Below are positions 54,381 through 62,580 of a stretch of DNA of 64,000 bases, one piece after another; position 1 is the first letter of the stretch; each line of letters begins with the position of its first letter. A program made the position numbers and the translations under genes. The stretch is taken from NCBI GenBank assembly GCA_026192395.1, contig WACF01000002.1, forward strand, positions 1 to 64,000, read 5' to 3'. Source of the stretch: Proteobacteria bacterium 005FR1. Lineage in GTDB: Bacteria; Pseudomonadota; Gammaproteobacteria; Pseudomonadales; Cellvibrionaceae. The notes beneath the pieces are model-generated. The model was not told the origin of the DNA and did no database searches. It was given only the letters and a program-made list of their open reading frames with translations.

Positions 54381-56024
54381 ATGAAACGAGCCGAGCACAT
54401 CGAGAATCTGGACAAGACGGAATTCGATGTACTGATCCTGGGCGGCGGCATCAATGGTGCCGTCGCCGCGGCCGCTTTGGCGGGCAAAGGGGTCAAGGTG
54501 GCGTTGATCGATAAAGACGATTTCGCCAGCGGCTGCAGTTCCAATTCTTCCAATCTCGCCTGGGGCGGGATCAAATACCTGGAAAGCGGTGAGCTGCTCC
54601 TGGTAAGCAAGCTATGCCGCAGCCGCAATCATCTGATGCGGTACTATCCTTCCAGCGTCAAGGAAATTCGCTTCTTCACCACCATTCGCAAGGGCTTCCG
54701 CATGCCCGCCTTCATGGTCTACCTGGGGGCGCTTTTCTATTGGCTGATCGGAGCTTTCCGCACGCGGGCGCCGCGTTATCTGACCCCGCGCAGAATCCGC
54801 GACGAGGAGCCGGTGATCGCCACGGAAAAAGTGGCGGGCGGTCTGGAATATTCCGATTGCTACCTGCCGGACAATGATTCTCGCTTCGTATTCCGCTTTA
54901 TCCGCGCTGCGGCTGAACAGGGCTGCAGTACCGCTAACTATGTGGAGGCGCTGGATTCGCATTTCGCCGCCGGCCAGTGGACCACCCAAGCGCGCGATTG
55001 TGTCAGTGGCAAGGAGCTTACGATCCGCTCGCGTGTGCTGATCAATGCCTGCGGTCCCTGGGTGGATCACTACAACCGGCAGCTCGGTGTCGAGACCGAG
55101 CACCACCATTTATTTTCCAAAGGCGTGCACCTCATCGTCGATCGGATTACGGATCACGATCGCGTGCTGGCCTTTTTCGCCAGCGACGGCCGCTTGTTCT
55201 TCGTCATCCCCATGGGGCAGAAAACCTGCATCGGTACCACGGACACGCCAGTCAAGAACCCCCGGGTGGAAGTCACCGAGGAAGACCGACGGTTCATTCT
55301 CGACAATGTCAATCAGCTGCTGGATCTCGCCACTCCGCTGAGCACGGAGGACGTCATCGCCGAGCGCTGTGGGGTAAGACCGCTGGCAGTAGCGCAGGTT
55401 GGGGTGGACGAAAATCGTGACTGGTTGAAGCTATCCCGCCGCCATGCCATCGACGTGGATGAAGACAAAGCGTACGTCAGTATTTTCGGCGGAAAGCTCA
55501 CCGACTGCATCAATGTAGGCGAAGAAGTGGTCGCGCAGGTTCGTTCACTCGGGGTGGACGTGCCGAAACCGCGACAGGTCTGGTACGGCGAGCCGTTGCC
55601 CGAGCGAAAAGGGCAGTTCATGGAAAAGGCCGCGGCGCTGAAAATCGACGGTATGATTCAGACACTCTCCGGTGAAGCTCTGTCGGAAAGAATCTGGCGG
55701 CGCTACGGCGAGTTTGCCTGGGAGCTGCTCGATGAGATCGCCGCCGACCCGAAACAGGCGCTGGCAAAGCCGGTGGCGATCATCGAATATACGCGCTGTG
55801 AGCTGAAATTGATGGCGCGCACCGAAATGATCGTCACCCTCGACGATTTCATGCGGCGCCGCAGCAAAGTGGCGCAGGTAACCCGGATGGAGGCAATGGA
55901 CCGGCGCGGTCTGCTGGAAATTTGTGAGATTCTCTTCGGTGCCCACGCAGAGTCGAGACTGGAAGAGTACCTGGCCAGTCCCGCGTTTGAAGCGGCACAG
56001 AACGAATTACGGGTATCTGGCTAG
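54381..56024 (+). CDS. glpD: FAD-dependent glycerol-3-phosphate dehydrogenase
   Basis: A 547-residue inner-membrane flavoprotein that oxidises glycerol-3-phosphate to dihydroxyacetone phosphate and feeds electrons to quinone. The FAD motif is LILGGGINGAVAAAALAGKG (19-38). GlpD motifs SSNSSNLAWGGIKYLESGE, ACGPWVDHY, and GKLTDCINVGEE are present, with the C-terminal helical domain (WRRYGEFAWELLDEI). It follows serA by nine bases, so it is probably in the serine operon. The GlpR-like gene converges on it with a four-base overlap. glpF and glpK are absent. Confidence 0.93.
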   Translation: MKRAEHIENLDKTEFDVLILGGGINGAVAAAALAGKGVKVALIDKDDFASGCSSNSSNLAWGGIKYLESGELLLVSKLCRSRNHLMRYYPSSVKEIRFFTTIRKGFRMPAFMVYLGALFYWLIGAFRTRAPRYLTPRRIRDEEPVIATEKVAGGLEYSDCYLPDNDSRFVFRFIRAAAEQGCSTANYVEALDSHFAAGQWTTQARDCVSGKELTIRSRVLINACGPWVDHYNRQLGVETEHHHLFSKGVHLIVDRITDHDRVLAFFASDGRLFFVIPMGQKTCIGTTDTPVKNPRVEVTEEDRRFILDNVNQLLDLATPLSTEDVIAERCGVRPLAVAQVGVDENRDWLKLSRRHAIDVDEDKAYVSIFGGKLTDCINVGEEVVAQVRSLGVDVPKPRQVWYGEPLPERKGQFMEKAAALKIDGMIQTLSGEALSERIWRRYGEFAWELLDEIAADPKQALAKPVAIIEYTRCELKLMARTEMIVTLDDFMRRRSKVAQVTRMEAMDRRGLLEICEILFGAHAESRLEEYLASPAFEAAQNELRVSG

Positions 56025-56845
56025 CGTAACGGACTGCCAGCCGCACCATCCCCGCCGCGGCGAACTTCCGCCTCGCTGGCAAATACCACGTCCACATGGT
56101 GCGAGGCCAACAAGCACGCAAGTCTTCCCGCGGGCTTTTTGTCGGTGAACCAGCTATCCACCTGTGACAAAAAGCCGAGCCGGGCCATGGCGGACTTTCC
56201 GAACTTGTTTTCAGTGGCCACCAGAAACGTCCGGCGGGAGTTCTCAATGATCGCCTGGCTCAGTCGCGCGCCCTGATAACTGCAGTCGAGCAGCGCACCA
56301 TCGGCCTCAATGGCGGAGGCGCCGATTATTCCGATATCCACCCGAAAGCGCTTGATCAGCTCGAGAGCGGCTTCGCCCACCACACATTTATCCGTCGATC
56401 TCACCTGGCCGCCGACGATGGTCACCTCAAAAGAAGTGTTGTCGCTGACTTGCTGGGCAATCGGCAGACTGTTGGTGACGATGCGCAGATTTCGGTGATT
56501 TCTCAGGGCGTAGGCTACTGCTGCCACTGTGCTTCCGGTACCGAGAAAAAGTGAACTCCCGTCGAAGATGCGAGCTGCCACCTGGGCGGCGATCTGCTGC
56601 TTGGCTGCTTCGTCTGCCCGCGTTTTTTCAGGCGCTTTACCGTCCGGCCGCGCCAGCCCGGCACCGCCGTGAAATCGCTGCAGAACCCCAGCCGCGCAAA
56701 GTGCGTTGATGTCGCGACGAACTGTCTGAGGAGTCACCCGGAAATATCGGGCGAGATAATCTATCGACGCGAAGCCCTGTTCGCGAACCAGATCGATAAT
56801 GGAATCGCGCCTGCTGACGCGTTTGGGAGTCCTTCGCCCAGCCAT
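56021..56845 (-). CDS. glpR: DeoR-family repressor, GlpR-like
   Basis: A 274-residue repressor. ATG at 56845 gives MAGRRTPKRVSRRDSIIDLV; the frame is open 37 codons further. The DeoR helix-turn-helix is at about 15-65 (GFASIDYLARYFRVTPQTVR, RFHGGAG). The effector domain matches GlpR closely: LRIVTNSLPIAQQ, GEAALELIKRFRVDIGIIGA, RLSQAIIENSRRTFLVA and NKFGKSAMARLG. GlpR responds to glycerol-3-phosphate. Its 3' end overlaps glpD by four bases, tail to tail, which supports a regulatory link. Assignment to GlpR rather than another DeoR paralogue is likely but not certain. Confidence 0.85.
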   Translation of the reverse strand: MAGRRTPKRVSRRDSIIDLVREQGFASIDYLARYFRVTPQTVRRDINALCAAGVLQRFHGGAGLARPDGKAPEKTRADEAAKQQIAAQVAARIFDGSSLFLGTGSTVAAVAYALRNHRNLRIVTNSLPIAQQVSDNTSFEVTIVGGQVRSTDKCVVGEAALELIKRFRVDIGIIGASAIEADGALLDCSYQGARLSQAIIENSRRTFLVATENKFGKSAMARLGFLSQVDSWFTDKKPAGRLACLLASHHVDVVFASEAEVRRGGDGAAGSPLR

Positions 56846-57004
56846 GAAGCTCGTTGCATCCCCCGGAACAATGCGGCAAAACGCCGCACTACCCCTCTCC
56901 GAATGTCCGGTAGGGTTGCTGCGGCCGAAATTTGTTGTTTTTGTGACGTTCATCACACTATAGCACAGGAATTTTCTTGGCCAGGAAAAAGTATGAGGGG
57001 GGTA

Positions 57005-57865
57005 TCAATCGGGGGAGTTCTGGCTAATCAGAAATCGATCGATTTCACGGGTATAGGCGCTCACGAAGTGAGCTTCCCGGTTTCGGTAATTGATTTCCAC
57101 CTGTGGCATCGCCCTGACGGCGCGCAGTGCCAACTGATCGGCATCGAAGTAGGCGTCCTTTCCGCCAAGCACCAGCAAAATCGGACAATAAAGCTGGCCG
57201 AGTTCGCGGTCGGAAAAGCGCGGTAGCTGCAGGGATCGCGACTTGAGGTGACGCTGGGCGAGTGTCAGTGCATCTTTCAGCTTGGGATCTAGTCCGCTTT
57301 TGTTAATTTGGGAGCGATAGATCAGGTCGCGACCAAGCGGTCCCAAAAAAGAACTCGCCGCGGTAAACAGAGTAGAGCGCGAACGTCGGCGGCGGACGAC
57401 GCCAGGAGGCGTGATCAAGGCCAGACGGTCGACCCGCTCCGGCCAGTTGCAGGCAAACTTGAGACAAATCCAGGCTCCCAGGGATGCGCCCGCCAGGGCG
57501 GCCGTCTCAGTCCCGAGTTGCCCGAAGATATCGTCCAGCCACTCCGCCCAAGCGTTGTCCCGCAGCGCCGGCCGGGATTGCGCGCTAAGCCCGGGCTCGC
57601 CGGGAATATCCACCGCAAACACACGGTGGCTTCGCGCATAGGTCTGCACCTGGTCGAGCCAGTACACCGAATTGATATTTTCGGGATGAAGCAGCAGCAG
57701 CGGAGGATTGCCGGCACTGCCGCAGGCGGTGACGTTGGTTCGTCCGTGTCGGGTTTCGACCTGCAGCTCCTGCTTCTCGATAGGCCAGAGCCGGAACAGT
57801 TCGCGGACTTTGGCTTCCACCTTGGAGGCACCCTCTTCGGACTTGTATATCGACTTTGTCCCCAT
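57005..57865 (-). CDS. Alpha/beta hydrolase fold protein
   Basis: A 286-residue hydrolase of unknown substrate. ATG at 57865 is preferred because GGTGGAAG lies close upstream; the frame reaches a TTG at 57886. The triad appears complete: Ser128 in GASLG, Asp in LVLGGKDAYFD and His in REAHFVS. The oxyanion region is LLLLHPENINS, with HPEN in place of the usual HGxx. No signal peptide is present. It is probably a carboxylesterase. Confidence 0.85.
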   Translation of the reverse strand: MGTKSIYKSEEGASKVEAKVRELFRLWPIEKQELQVETRHGRTNVTACGSAGNPPLLLLHPENINSVYWLDQVQTYARSHRVFAVDIPGEPGLSAQSRPALRDNAWAEWLDDIFGQLGTETAALAGASLGAWICLKFACNWPERVDRLALITPPGVVRRRRSRSTLFTAASSFLGPLGRDLIYRSQINKSGLDPKLKDALTLAQRHLKSRSLQLPRFSDRELGQLYCPILLVLGGKDAYFDADQLALRAVRAMPQVEINYRNREAHFVSAYTREIDRFLISQNSPD

Positions 57866-58063
57866 GTTCTTCCACCCGAGCTGCAAAGACTGCTGGCATC
57901 ATAAAACACAACAGCAGCCCGGTCTGCGCCTGAAGCTCGATTGCGTGTCGTGGCTCGCAACTGCCGCGAGACGCTATCGCTCCCGCGTGAGCAGATGATA
58001 GTGTGCACGGCTCAGTGGTTGACAACCGCCACAACATTTTTCGACGAGAGAAGCTCAAAGACG

Positions 58064-58489
58064 ATGGACATTTCGGCTTTCATGGAAGCGGATCGGCAGG
58101 CAGTTATCGATCTCTGGCAGCGCTGCGAGCTCACTGTGCCCTGGAATAACCCCGATCAGGATATCGACAGGAAGCTGGCCTTCAGTCCTGACACCTTTTG
58201 GATCGGCCGCGTGGAGGGCGTGCTCGTAGCCTCGGTGATGTTTGGCTACGACGGTCACCGGGGATCAGTGAATTACTTGGCGGTGGATCCCGCCTGGCAG
58301 GGGCGCGGCTTTGGACGCTTGCTGATGGATCGGGTGGAAGAAACGCTCAGAAGCTGTGGCTGTCCGAAAATCAACCTGTCGGTTCGCGCCAGTAACATGC
58401 GTGTGATGGCCTTCTATGAACGGCTGGGTTATCAGGTGGAAACTGTCGCGAATCTGGGCAAGCGTTTCGAACAGGACCGGCCCTTTTGA
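58064..58489 (+). CDS. ypeA: GNAT acetyltransferase YpeA
   Basis: A 141-residue acetyltransferase, the same length as E. coli YpeA. ATG at 58064 gives MDISAFMEADRQAVIDLWQR; upstream codons in the open frame do not fit. The acetyl-CoA-binding motif is AWQGRGFGRLLM, preceded by FGYDGHRGSVNYLAVDP; the C-terminal FYERLGYQVE is also typical. The acceptor substrate is not established. It precedes the YqfO-like gene by 16 bases. Confidence 0.92.
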   Translation: MDISAFMEADRQAVIDLWQRCELTVPWNNPDQDIDRKLAFSPDTFWIGRVEGVLVASVMFGYDGHRGSVNYLAVDPAWQGRGFGRLLMDRVEETLRSCGCPKINLSVRASNMRVMAFYERLGYQVETVANLGKRFEQDRPF

Positions 58490-58505
58490 CTGCTGGAGGA
58501 CGCGA

Positions 58506-58832
58506 ATGTACAAACTCTGTTTCTTTGTTCCAGAAGACCACGCGGAAGCGGTAAAGAAGGCAATTTTCGCCACCGGGGCGGGCAAGATCGGTGATTACGA
58601 CAGCTGCTGCTGGCAAACCGCCGGCCAAGGCCAATTCCGTCCTCTGGCGGGTAGTCAGCCCTTCATCGGCCAGCAGGGCGAAGTGGAAAAAGTCACCGAG
58701 TACAAAGTGGAACTCGTCTGCGATGAGCAGCATATGGCCGCTGCACTGCAGGCCTTGCTCGGGGCCCATCCCTACGAAGAGCCAGCCTACGACATCATCG
58801 AGCTCGTCGACCCGGCTCGCTTCAAGGCTTAA
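58506..58832 (+). CDS. YqfO/Nif3-insert-like protein (COG3323)
   Basis: A 108-residue protein beginning MYKLCFFVPEDHAEAVKKAI after GGAGG. It contains GAGKIGDYDSCCWQTAGQGQF, given here in parts: GAGKIGDYDSC and GQGQFRPLAGSQP, then EVEKVTEYKVELVC and HPYEEPAYDIIEL. These define the stand-alone version of the insert domain found in Nif3/YqfO proteins (CutA-like fold). Function unknown. Its stop overlaps the convergent Nudix gene by four bases. Confidence 0.88.
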   Translation: MYKLCFFVPEDHAEAVKKAIFATGAGKIGDYDSCCWQTAGQGQFRPLAGSQPFIGQQGEVEKVTEYKVELVCDEQHMAAALQALLGAHPYEEPAYDIIELVDPARFKA

Positions 58833-59377
58833 AGCGGTCTGCGTGGCCGAAATAGAATATCTTCCGTGCGGATGGGATAGTGGCCTTCACGGCGGTCGTG
58901 GAAGTAGTGCTCGAGTGTTTTCCTGACCACCGGAAAAGCCAGCTCATCCCAGGGGATGTCTTGCTCTTTGAACAAGTCGACTTCCAGGGACTCCACACCG
59001 GGGCCGAAATCCAGACTGTTCAGAGTGCCGCGATAGAAAAGATAAACCTGGTTGATGTAGGGCAGATTGAAAAGCGTGTAGAGGTCATGCAGTTCGATGC
59101 TGGCCTTGGCCTCTTCCCAGGATTCGCGCAACGCGCCCTGAGCCGTCGTTTCGCCATTTTCCATGAAGCCGGCCGGCAGGGTCCAATAGCCGTATCGGGG
59201 CTCGATCGCGCGCTTGCAGAGCAGGACCTTGTCCTCGTAGATCGGCAGACAGCCGGTAATAATCCGCGGGTTGGTGTAGTGGATGGTTTCGCAACTGCCG
59301 CAAACGTGGCGCTCGCGATCGTCGCCTGTCGGGATGCGCCATTCCACCTGTGATCCGCAGCTACTGCAAAATTTCAT
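58829..59377 (-). CDS. Nudix hydrolase with N-terminal zinc ribbon
   Basis: A 182-residue hydrolase of nucleoside-diphosphate compounds. The N-terminal zinc ribbon has Cys pairs FCSSCG and VCGSC. The Nudix box at about residues 70-92 runs GFMENGETTAQGALRESWEE; its downstream Gly is replaced (EEAKA rather than EEXGU), a minor deviation. The architecture resembles NudC-like NADH/decapping enzymes but lacks the large N-terminal domain and the SQPWPFPxS motif, so an ADP-ribose- or FAD-type substrate is also possible. Confidence 0.9.
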   Translation of the reverse strand: MKFCSSCGSQVEWRIPTGDDRERHVCGSCETIHYTNPRIITGCLPIYEDKVLLCKRAIEPRYGYWTLPAGFMENGETTAQGALRESWEEAKASIELHDLYTLFNLPYINQVYLFYRGTLNSLDFGPGVESLEVDLFKEQDIPWDELAFPVVRKTLEHYFHDRREGHYPIRTEDILFRPRRPL

Positions 59378-59587
59378 GGAAACCGACTCCTGCGCGATTC
59401 TGTGAACGCGCCATTATAAACATTTGCGGCTACGCCCGCGAAACGACCGACAACCCTGGTGGCGCGCGATGTGCCGATTGCAGGTCCGACGGGCCGAGGC
59501 TGTGATATTCTTCAGCCTGTTTTTGCCGGGCTCGCTCGAGCCGAGCCATAAGCATGTACCGCAAACATGTACCGTAGAGGACAGGTG

Positions 59588-60208
59588 TTGATCAAGCAAT
59601 TGCGCGAAAGCTACTCCGTGCCCCGTTCCAGTTTCGAAGAAAGAGGCAAATTTCCCAATGAGGCGGCAGTACTGGTTGCCGTGACTGATCATCTCGAGCC
59701 GGAAATCATTCTCACCAAACGCGCGGACCACCTCAATTCACACAGCGGTGAGGTATCCTTCCCTGGCGGCAAGTGGGAGCCCGCCGATTCCAGCCTGGTG
59801 ATAACGGCCCTTCGCGAATCCGAAGAGGAAATCGCCCTGCCGCAGGACGTGGTGGAAGTCATCAATGTACAGCCCCACCTCTACTCTCTCTGGGGGATCA
59901 AAGTCACCCCCTACGTGGGCATCATTCCTCGGGAGGTTGAGCTGATCGCAAATCCGGATGAGCTCGACTCGGTTTTCCGTGTGCCAGTGCAGTTTTTTCT
60001 GGATGATCGTCGCACCCGGACCGACGTTTATTACCGGGAAAATTCGGAGTGGTGGTCGCCTGTCTACCACTATGAGGGCTACAAGATTTGGGGGCTGACC
60101 GCGCGGATACTGGTGGAATTCGTTAACCGCGCCTGGGGTGCGGGGATCTCGAGGGAAAATCGTGCGCCCGAGGAGCGTCGAAAGCCCCGGGCGATCAAGT
60201 TCGATTGA
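59588..60208 (+). CDS. Nudix hydrolase, CoA pyrophosphatase type (NudL-like)
   Basis: A 206-residue enzyme likely to cleave CoA or related dinucleotides. The frame is open from ATG 59567, which lacks a ribosome site; TTG at 59588 follows AGAGGA by six bases and is preferred, with moderate certainty. The family motif KRADHLNSHSGEVSFPGGK precedes the Nudix box, with ALRESEEEIALP as its catalytic helix. It lies between a minus-strand Nudix gene and corC. Confidence 0.88.
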   Translation: MIKQLRESYSVPRSSFEERGKFPNEAAVLVAVTDHLEPEIILTKRADHLNSHSGEVSFPGGKWEPADSSLVITALRESEEEIALPQDVVEVINVQPHLYSLWGIKVTPYVGIIPREVELIANPDELDSVFRVPVQFFLDDRRTRTDVYYRENSEWWSPVYHYEGYKIWGLTARILVEFVNRAWGAGISRENRAPEERRKPRAIKFD

Positions 60209-60223
60209 TGAGGTAGTGGGGCC

Positions 60224-61540
60224 TCAGAACAGGTCGGGCTGGTTCTGGCTTTGTGCTGAAGAGACCAGCCGAACCTTGGTCTTTTCGATAAATTTCTCGC
60301 TCAATGTGGCAGTCTCGAAGCGATAATTGCCGATTTGGAAGCAGCTGTTGCCATCGGGAATGTTCTCGAGATATTCCATCATCACGCCATTGAGGGTCTT
60401 CGGTCCGTCAGTGGGCAGCTCCCAGTGCAGCGTGCGGTTCACATCACGCACCGAGGCACCGCCTTCGATCAGGTACCAGCCGTTGTCCAAAGCCACGATC
60501 TCCTGGCTTTGCTCCTCCGCCAGATTGGTCGTGAACTCACCAACGATCTGCTCGAGCAGATCCTCGAGCGTGGCAATCCCCTGCACCTGCCCGTACTCGT
60601 CCACCACGATGGCCATGCGGCGCTTTTGCTTCTGAAAGTTGAGCAGCTGGACGTGCAGCGGGGTGCTGATCGGGACGAAATAGGGCTCGCGGGCGAAGCG
60701 CCTGATCGCATCGTGAGTCACTTCCTTGTCCTCACCGTATAGAAACCGCGACGCGTTGCGCAGGTGCAGTATGCCAACCACCTGGTTGATATCCCCTTCA
60801 AAGACCGGCAGCCGGGTGTGGTCGCTGGTGCGGATCTGCTTCAGCAGCGCGGGGATGTCGTCTTCCAAGTCGAGGCCAACCACTTCGTTGCGGGGAATCA
60901 TGATGTCCTCGACCGTCGCGGTTTCCAGGTCGAAGATGTTGAGCAGCATCTTCTGGTGCTGGTCGGGGATCAGATCACCCGCCTCGTCCACCACTGTACG
61001 TAGCTCTTCCGGCGCCAAGTGCTCATGGGTGGGATGGCTTTCGGGGTTTACGCCCAGCAGACGAGACAGCAGGTTGGATACCTTATTGATCGCCCAGACC
61101 GCAGGGTAAAGGCCGATCAGCAAAGGCCGGAGTACGACACTGGCGGGAAAGGCGACTTTCTCCGGATGCAGAGCGGCAATGGTTTTCGGGGTGACCTCGG
61201 AGAATACCAGGACGGTGATGGTGAGCAGGATGGAGGCCACCAGAATGCCCGCGTCGCCGAACAGGCGCAGACCGATCACCGTGGCCAGCGCCGAGGCGAG
61301 AATGTTGACCAGGTTGTTGCCGATCAGGATGACCCCGATCAGCCGGTCGGGCCGCTTCAGCAATTCGGTTGCGCGAATTGCGCCACGATTCTGCTTTTTC
61401 ACCAGATGTTTCAGGCGATAGCGGTTGAGCGCCATCATTCCGGTTTCGGAGCTGGAGAAAAAGGCAGAGAGCAGTAGTAGTAGAAACAGAGCCGCAAATA
61501 GCAGCCCCAGGGGCATGTCATTCAATGCCGATGAACCCAT
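60224..61540 (-). CDS. CNNM/CorC-type membrane protein (YfjD-like)
   Basis: A 438-residue protein with an N-terminal DUF21 membrane domain of about four helices (LLFAALFLLLLLSAFFSSSE, GVILIGNNLVNILASALAT), two CBS domains (EDIMIPRNEVVGLDLEDD; RRMAIVVDEYGQVQGIATLE) and a C-terminal CorC/HlyC domain (LIEGGASVRDVNRTLHWELP). Such proteins are linked to magnesium efflux or homeostasis. The SSETG and GNNLVN motifs are intact. Next to ypjD and ffh, it keeps the order found in many gammaproteobacteria. Confidence 0.92.
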   Translation of the reverse strand: MGSSALNDMPLGLLFAALFLLLLLSAFFSSSETGMMALNRYRLKHLVKKQNRGAIRATELLKRPDRLIGVILIGNNLVNILASALATVIGLRLFGDAGILVASILLTITVLVFSEVTPKTIAALHPEKVAFPASVVLRPLLIGLYPAVWAINKVSNLLSRLLGVNPESHPTHEHLAPEELRTVVDEAGDLIPDQHQKMLLNIFDLETATVEDIMIPRNEVVGLDLEDDIPALLKQIRTSDHTRLPVFEGDINQVVGILHLRNASRFLYGEDKEVTHDAIRRFAREPYFVPISTPLHVQLLNFQKQKRRMAIVVDEYGQVQGIATLEDLLEQIVGEFTTNLAEEQSQEIVALDNGWYLIEGGASVRDVNRTLHWELPTDGPKTLNGVMMEYLENIPDGNSCFQIGNYRFETATLSEKFIEKTKVRLVSSAQSQNQPDLF

Positions 61541-61616
61541 TTGGCCAGGACAGGGAGCCTATCTTGCAGGCTGGAGTGGGCTTTGGCAAATCAGTCTCCG
61601 ACGTATTGGACTGCAG

Positions 61617-62405
61617 TCAGAGCACCACTTGGTAGACCAGCTGGGTTCCGAAATAGGCGAGCATCAGCGCAGCGAAGCCGCCGAGGGTCCAGCGAACCGC
61701 GACCTTGCCGCGCCAGCCAAGCCGGTGACGCCCCCACAGGAGAACACCGTAGATAACCCAGGCGATCACTGAAAAGGCCATGGTGTGGGCCTGATTCTGC
61801 GCCACCAGATCCTGGGTATAGATCAGACCTGAAATGATCAGAATCGTCAGCAGCGCCTCTCCGGCCCAGAGCAGCTGGAACATCAGACTTTCCATGGTCT
61901 GCAGCGGTGGCAGCAACTGAACCGCTCCGGTGGTTTTCTTATGTTTCAGCTGGTGGTTCTGGTAGTAGAGCAGCAGAGCCTGCAGCGTGGCGATGGTGAG
62001 CAGACCGTAGGCGAGCAGAGCCAGCACAATATGCGCGACCAACGCCGGATCCACTCCCTTGACCGGACTTTCACTGAACTCGGAGGAGAGAATGGCGACG
62101 ACGCTGAGCGGAAAAAGAAACACGAAGAGGTTGTGCAAGGGTTTGCGCAGGCTGCTGAGCAGTACGATGACGTTGATTACCCAAAGAAACAGCGTGGGGA
62201 GGATCAAAACGCCGAACCTGAAGTCTGTAGCGTCGAATACCGAGCGGTAGGCTCCAATCCCGTGCAGAATCACGCCGACTGCGGCGATGCCGGTCACCAG
62301 TGAGAGCTTTGGCGGGCTTTGACGCAGGTAGGCGGCAATCAGGTACAGGCCGCCCAGCAGATAGACGAAAACGGCCAGGGTATTGGCAAGGGTGGCTAAA
62401 TTCAT
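61617..62405 (-). CDS. ypjD: YpjD (CcsA/HemX-like) cytochrome c assembly family protein
   Basis: A 262-residue inner-membrane protein with about eight helices. It belongs to the branch of the cytochrome c assembly family represented by E. coli YpjD. Typical parts are ILHGIGAYRSVFD near the N-terminus, FLFPLSVVAIL, PALVAHIVLALLAYGLLTIA with a conserved His, and a late segment QNQAHTMAFSVIAWVIYGVL with another His, possible heme ligands. It is divergent from ffh, as is common. Its biochemical role is not established. Confidence 0.9.
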   Translation of the reverse strand: MNLATLANTLAVFVYLLGGLYLIAAYLRQSPPKLSLVTGIAAVGVILHGIGAYRSVFDATDFRFGVLILPTLFLWVINVIVLLSSLRKPLHNLFVFLFPLSVVAILSSEFSESPVKGVDPALVAHIVLALLAYGLLTIATLQALLLYYQNHQLKHKKTTGAVQLLPPLQTMESLMFQLLWAGEALLTILIISGLIYTQDLVAQNQAHTMAFSVIAWVIYGVLLWGRHRLGWRGKVAVRWTLGGFAALMLAYFGTQLVYQVVL

Positions 62406-62508
62406 AGCTCGTGGTCAGATCCGGCTGAGATTTCCTTGGTGGCGCCGAAGTTTGTCATAGAGCGCCGGGAAAGAGAAGCCGCGAAAGACGGTCTGCCGGT
62501 CAATGGGG

Positions 62509-62514
62509 TATACT
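62509..62514 (+). promoter_or_regulatory. Candidate -10 box for ffh
   Basis: TATACT is one mismatch from the -10 consensus and lies 67 bases before the ffh start. At 18 bases upstream only AAGACG is found, sharing GAC with the -35 consensus, so the match is weak. Confidence 0.35.
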
Positions 62515-62580
62515 CCGCGCTCAATTTTTCAGGTGCTCGTTCAGAGCTAGCCACTAACACCAGGTAAACCTTACCAGCCT

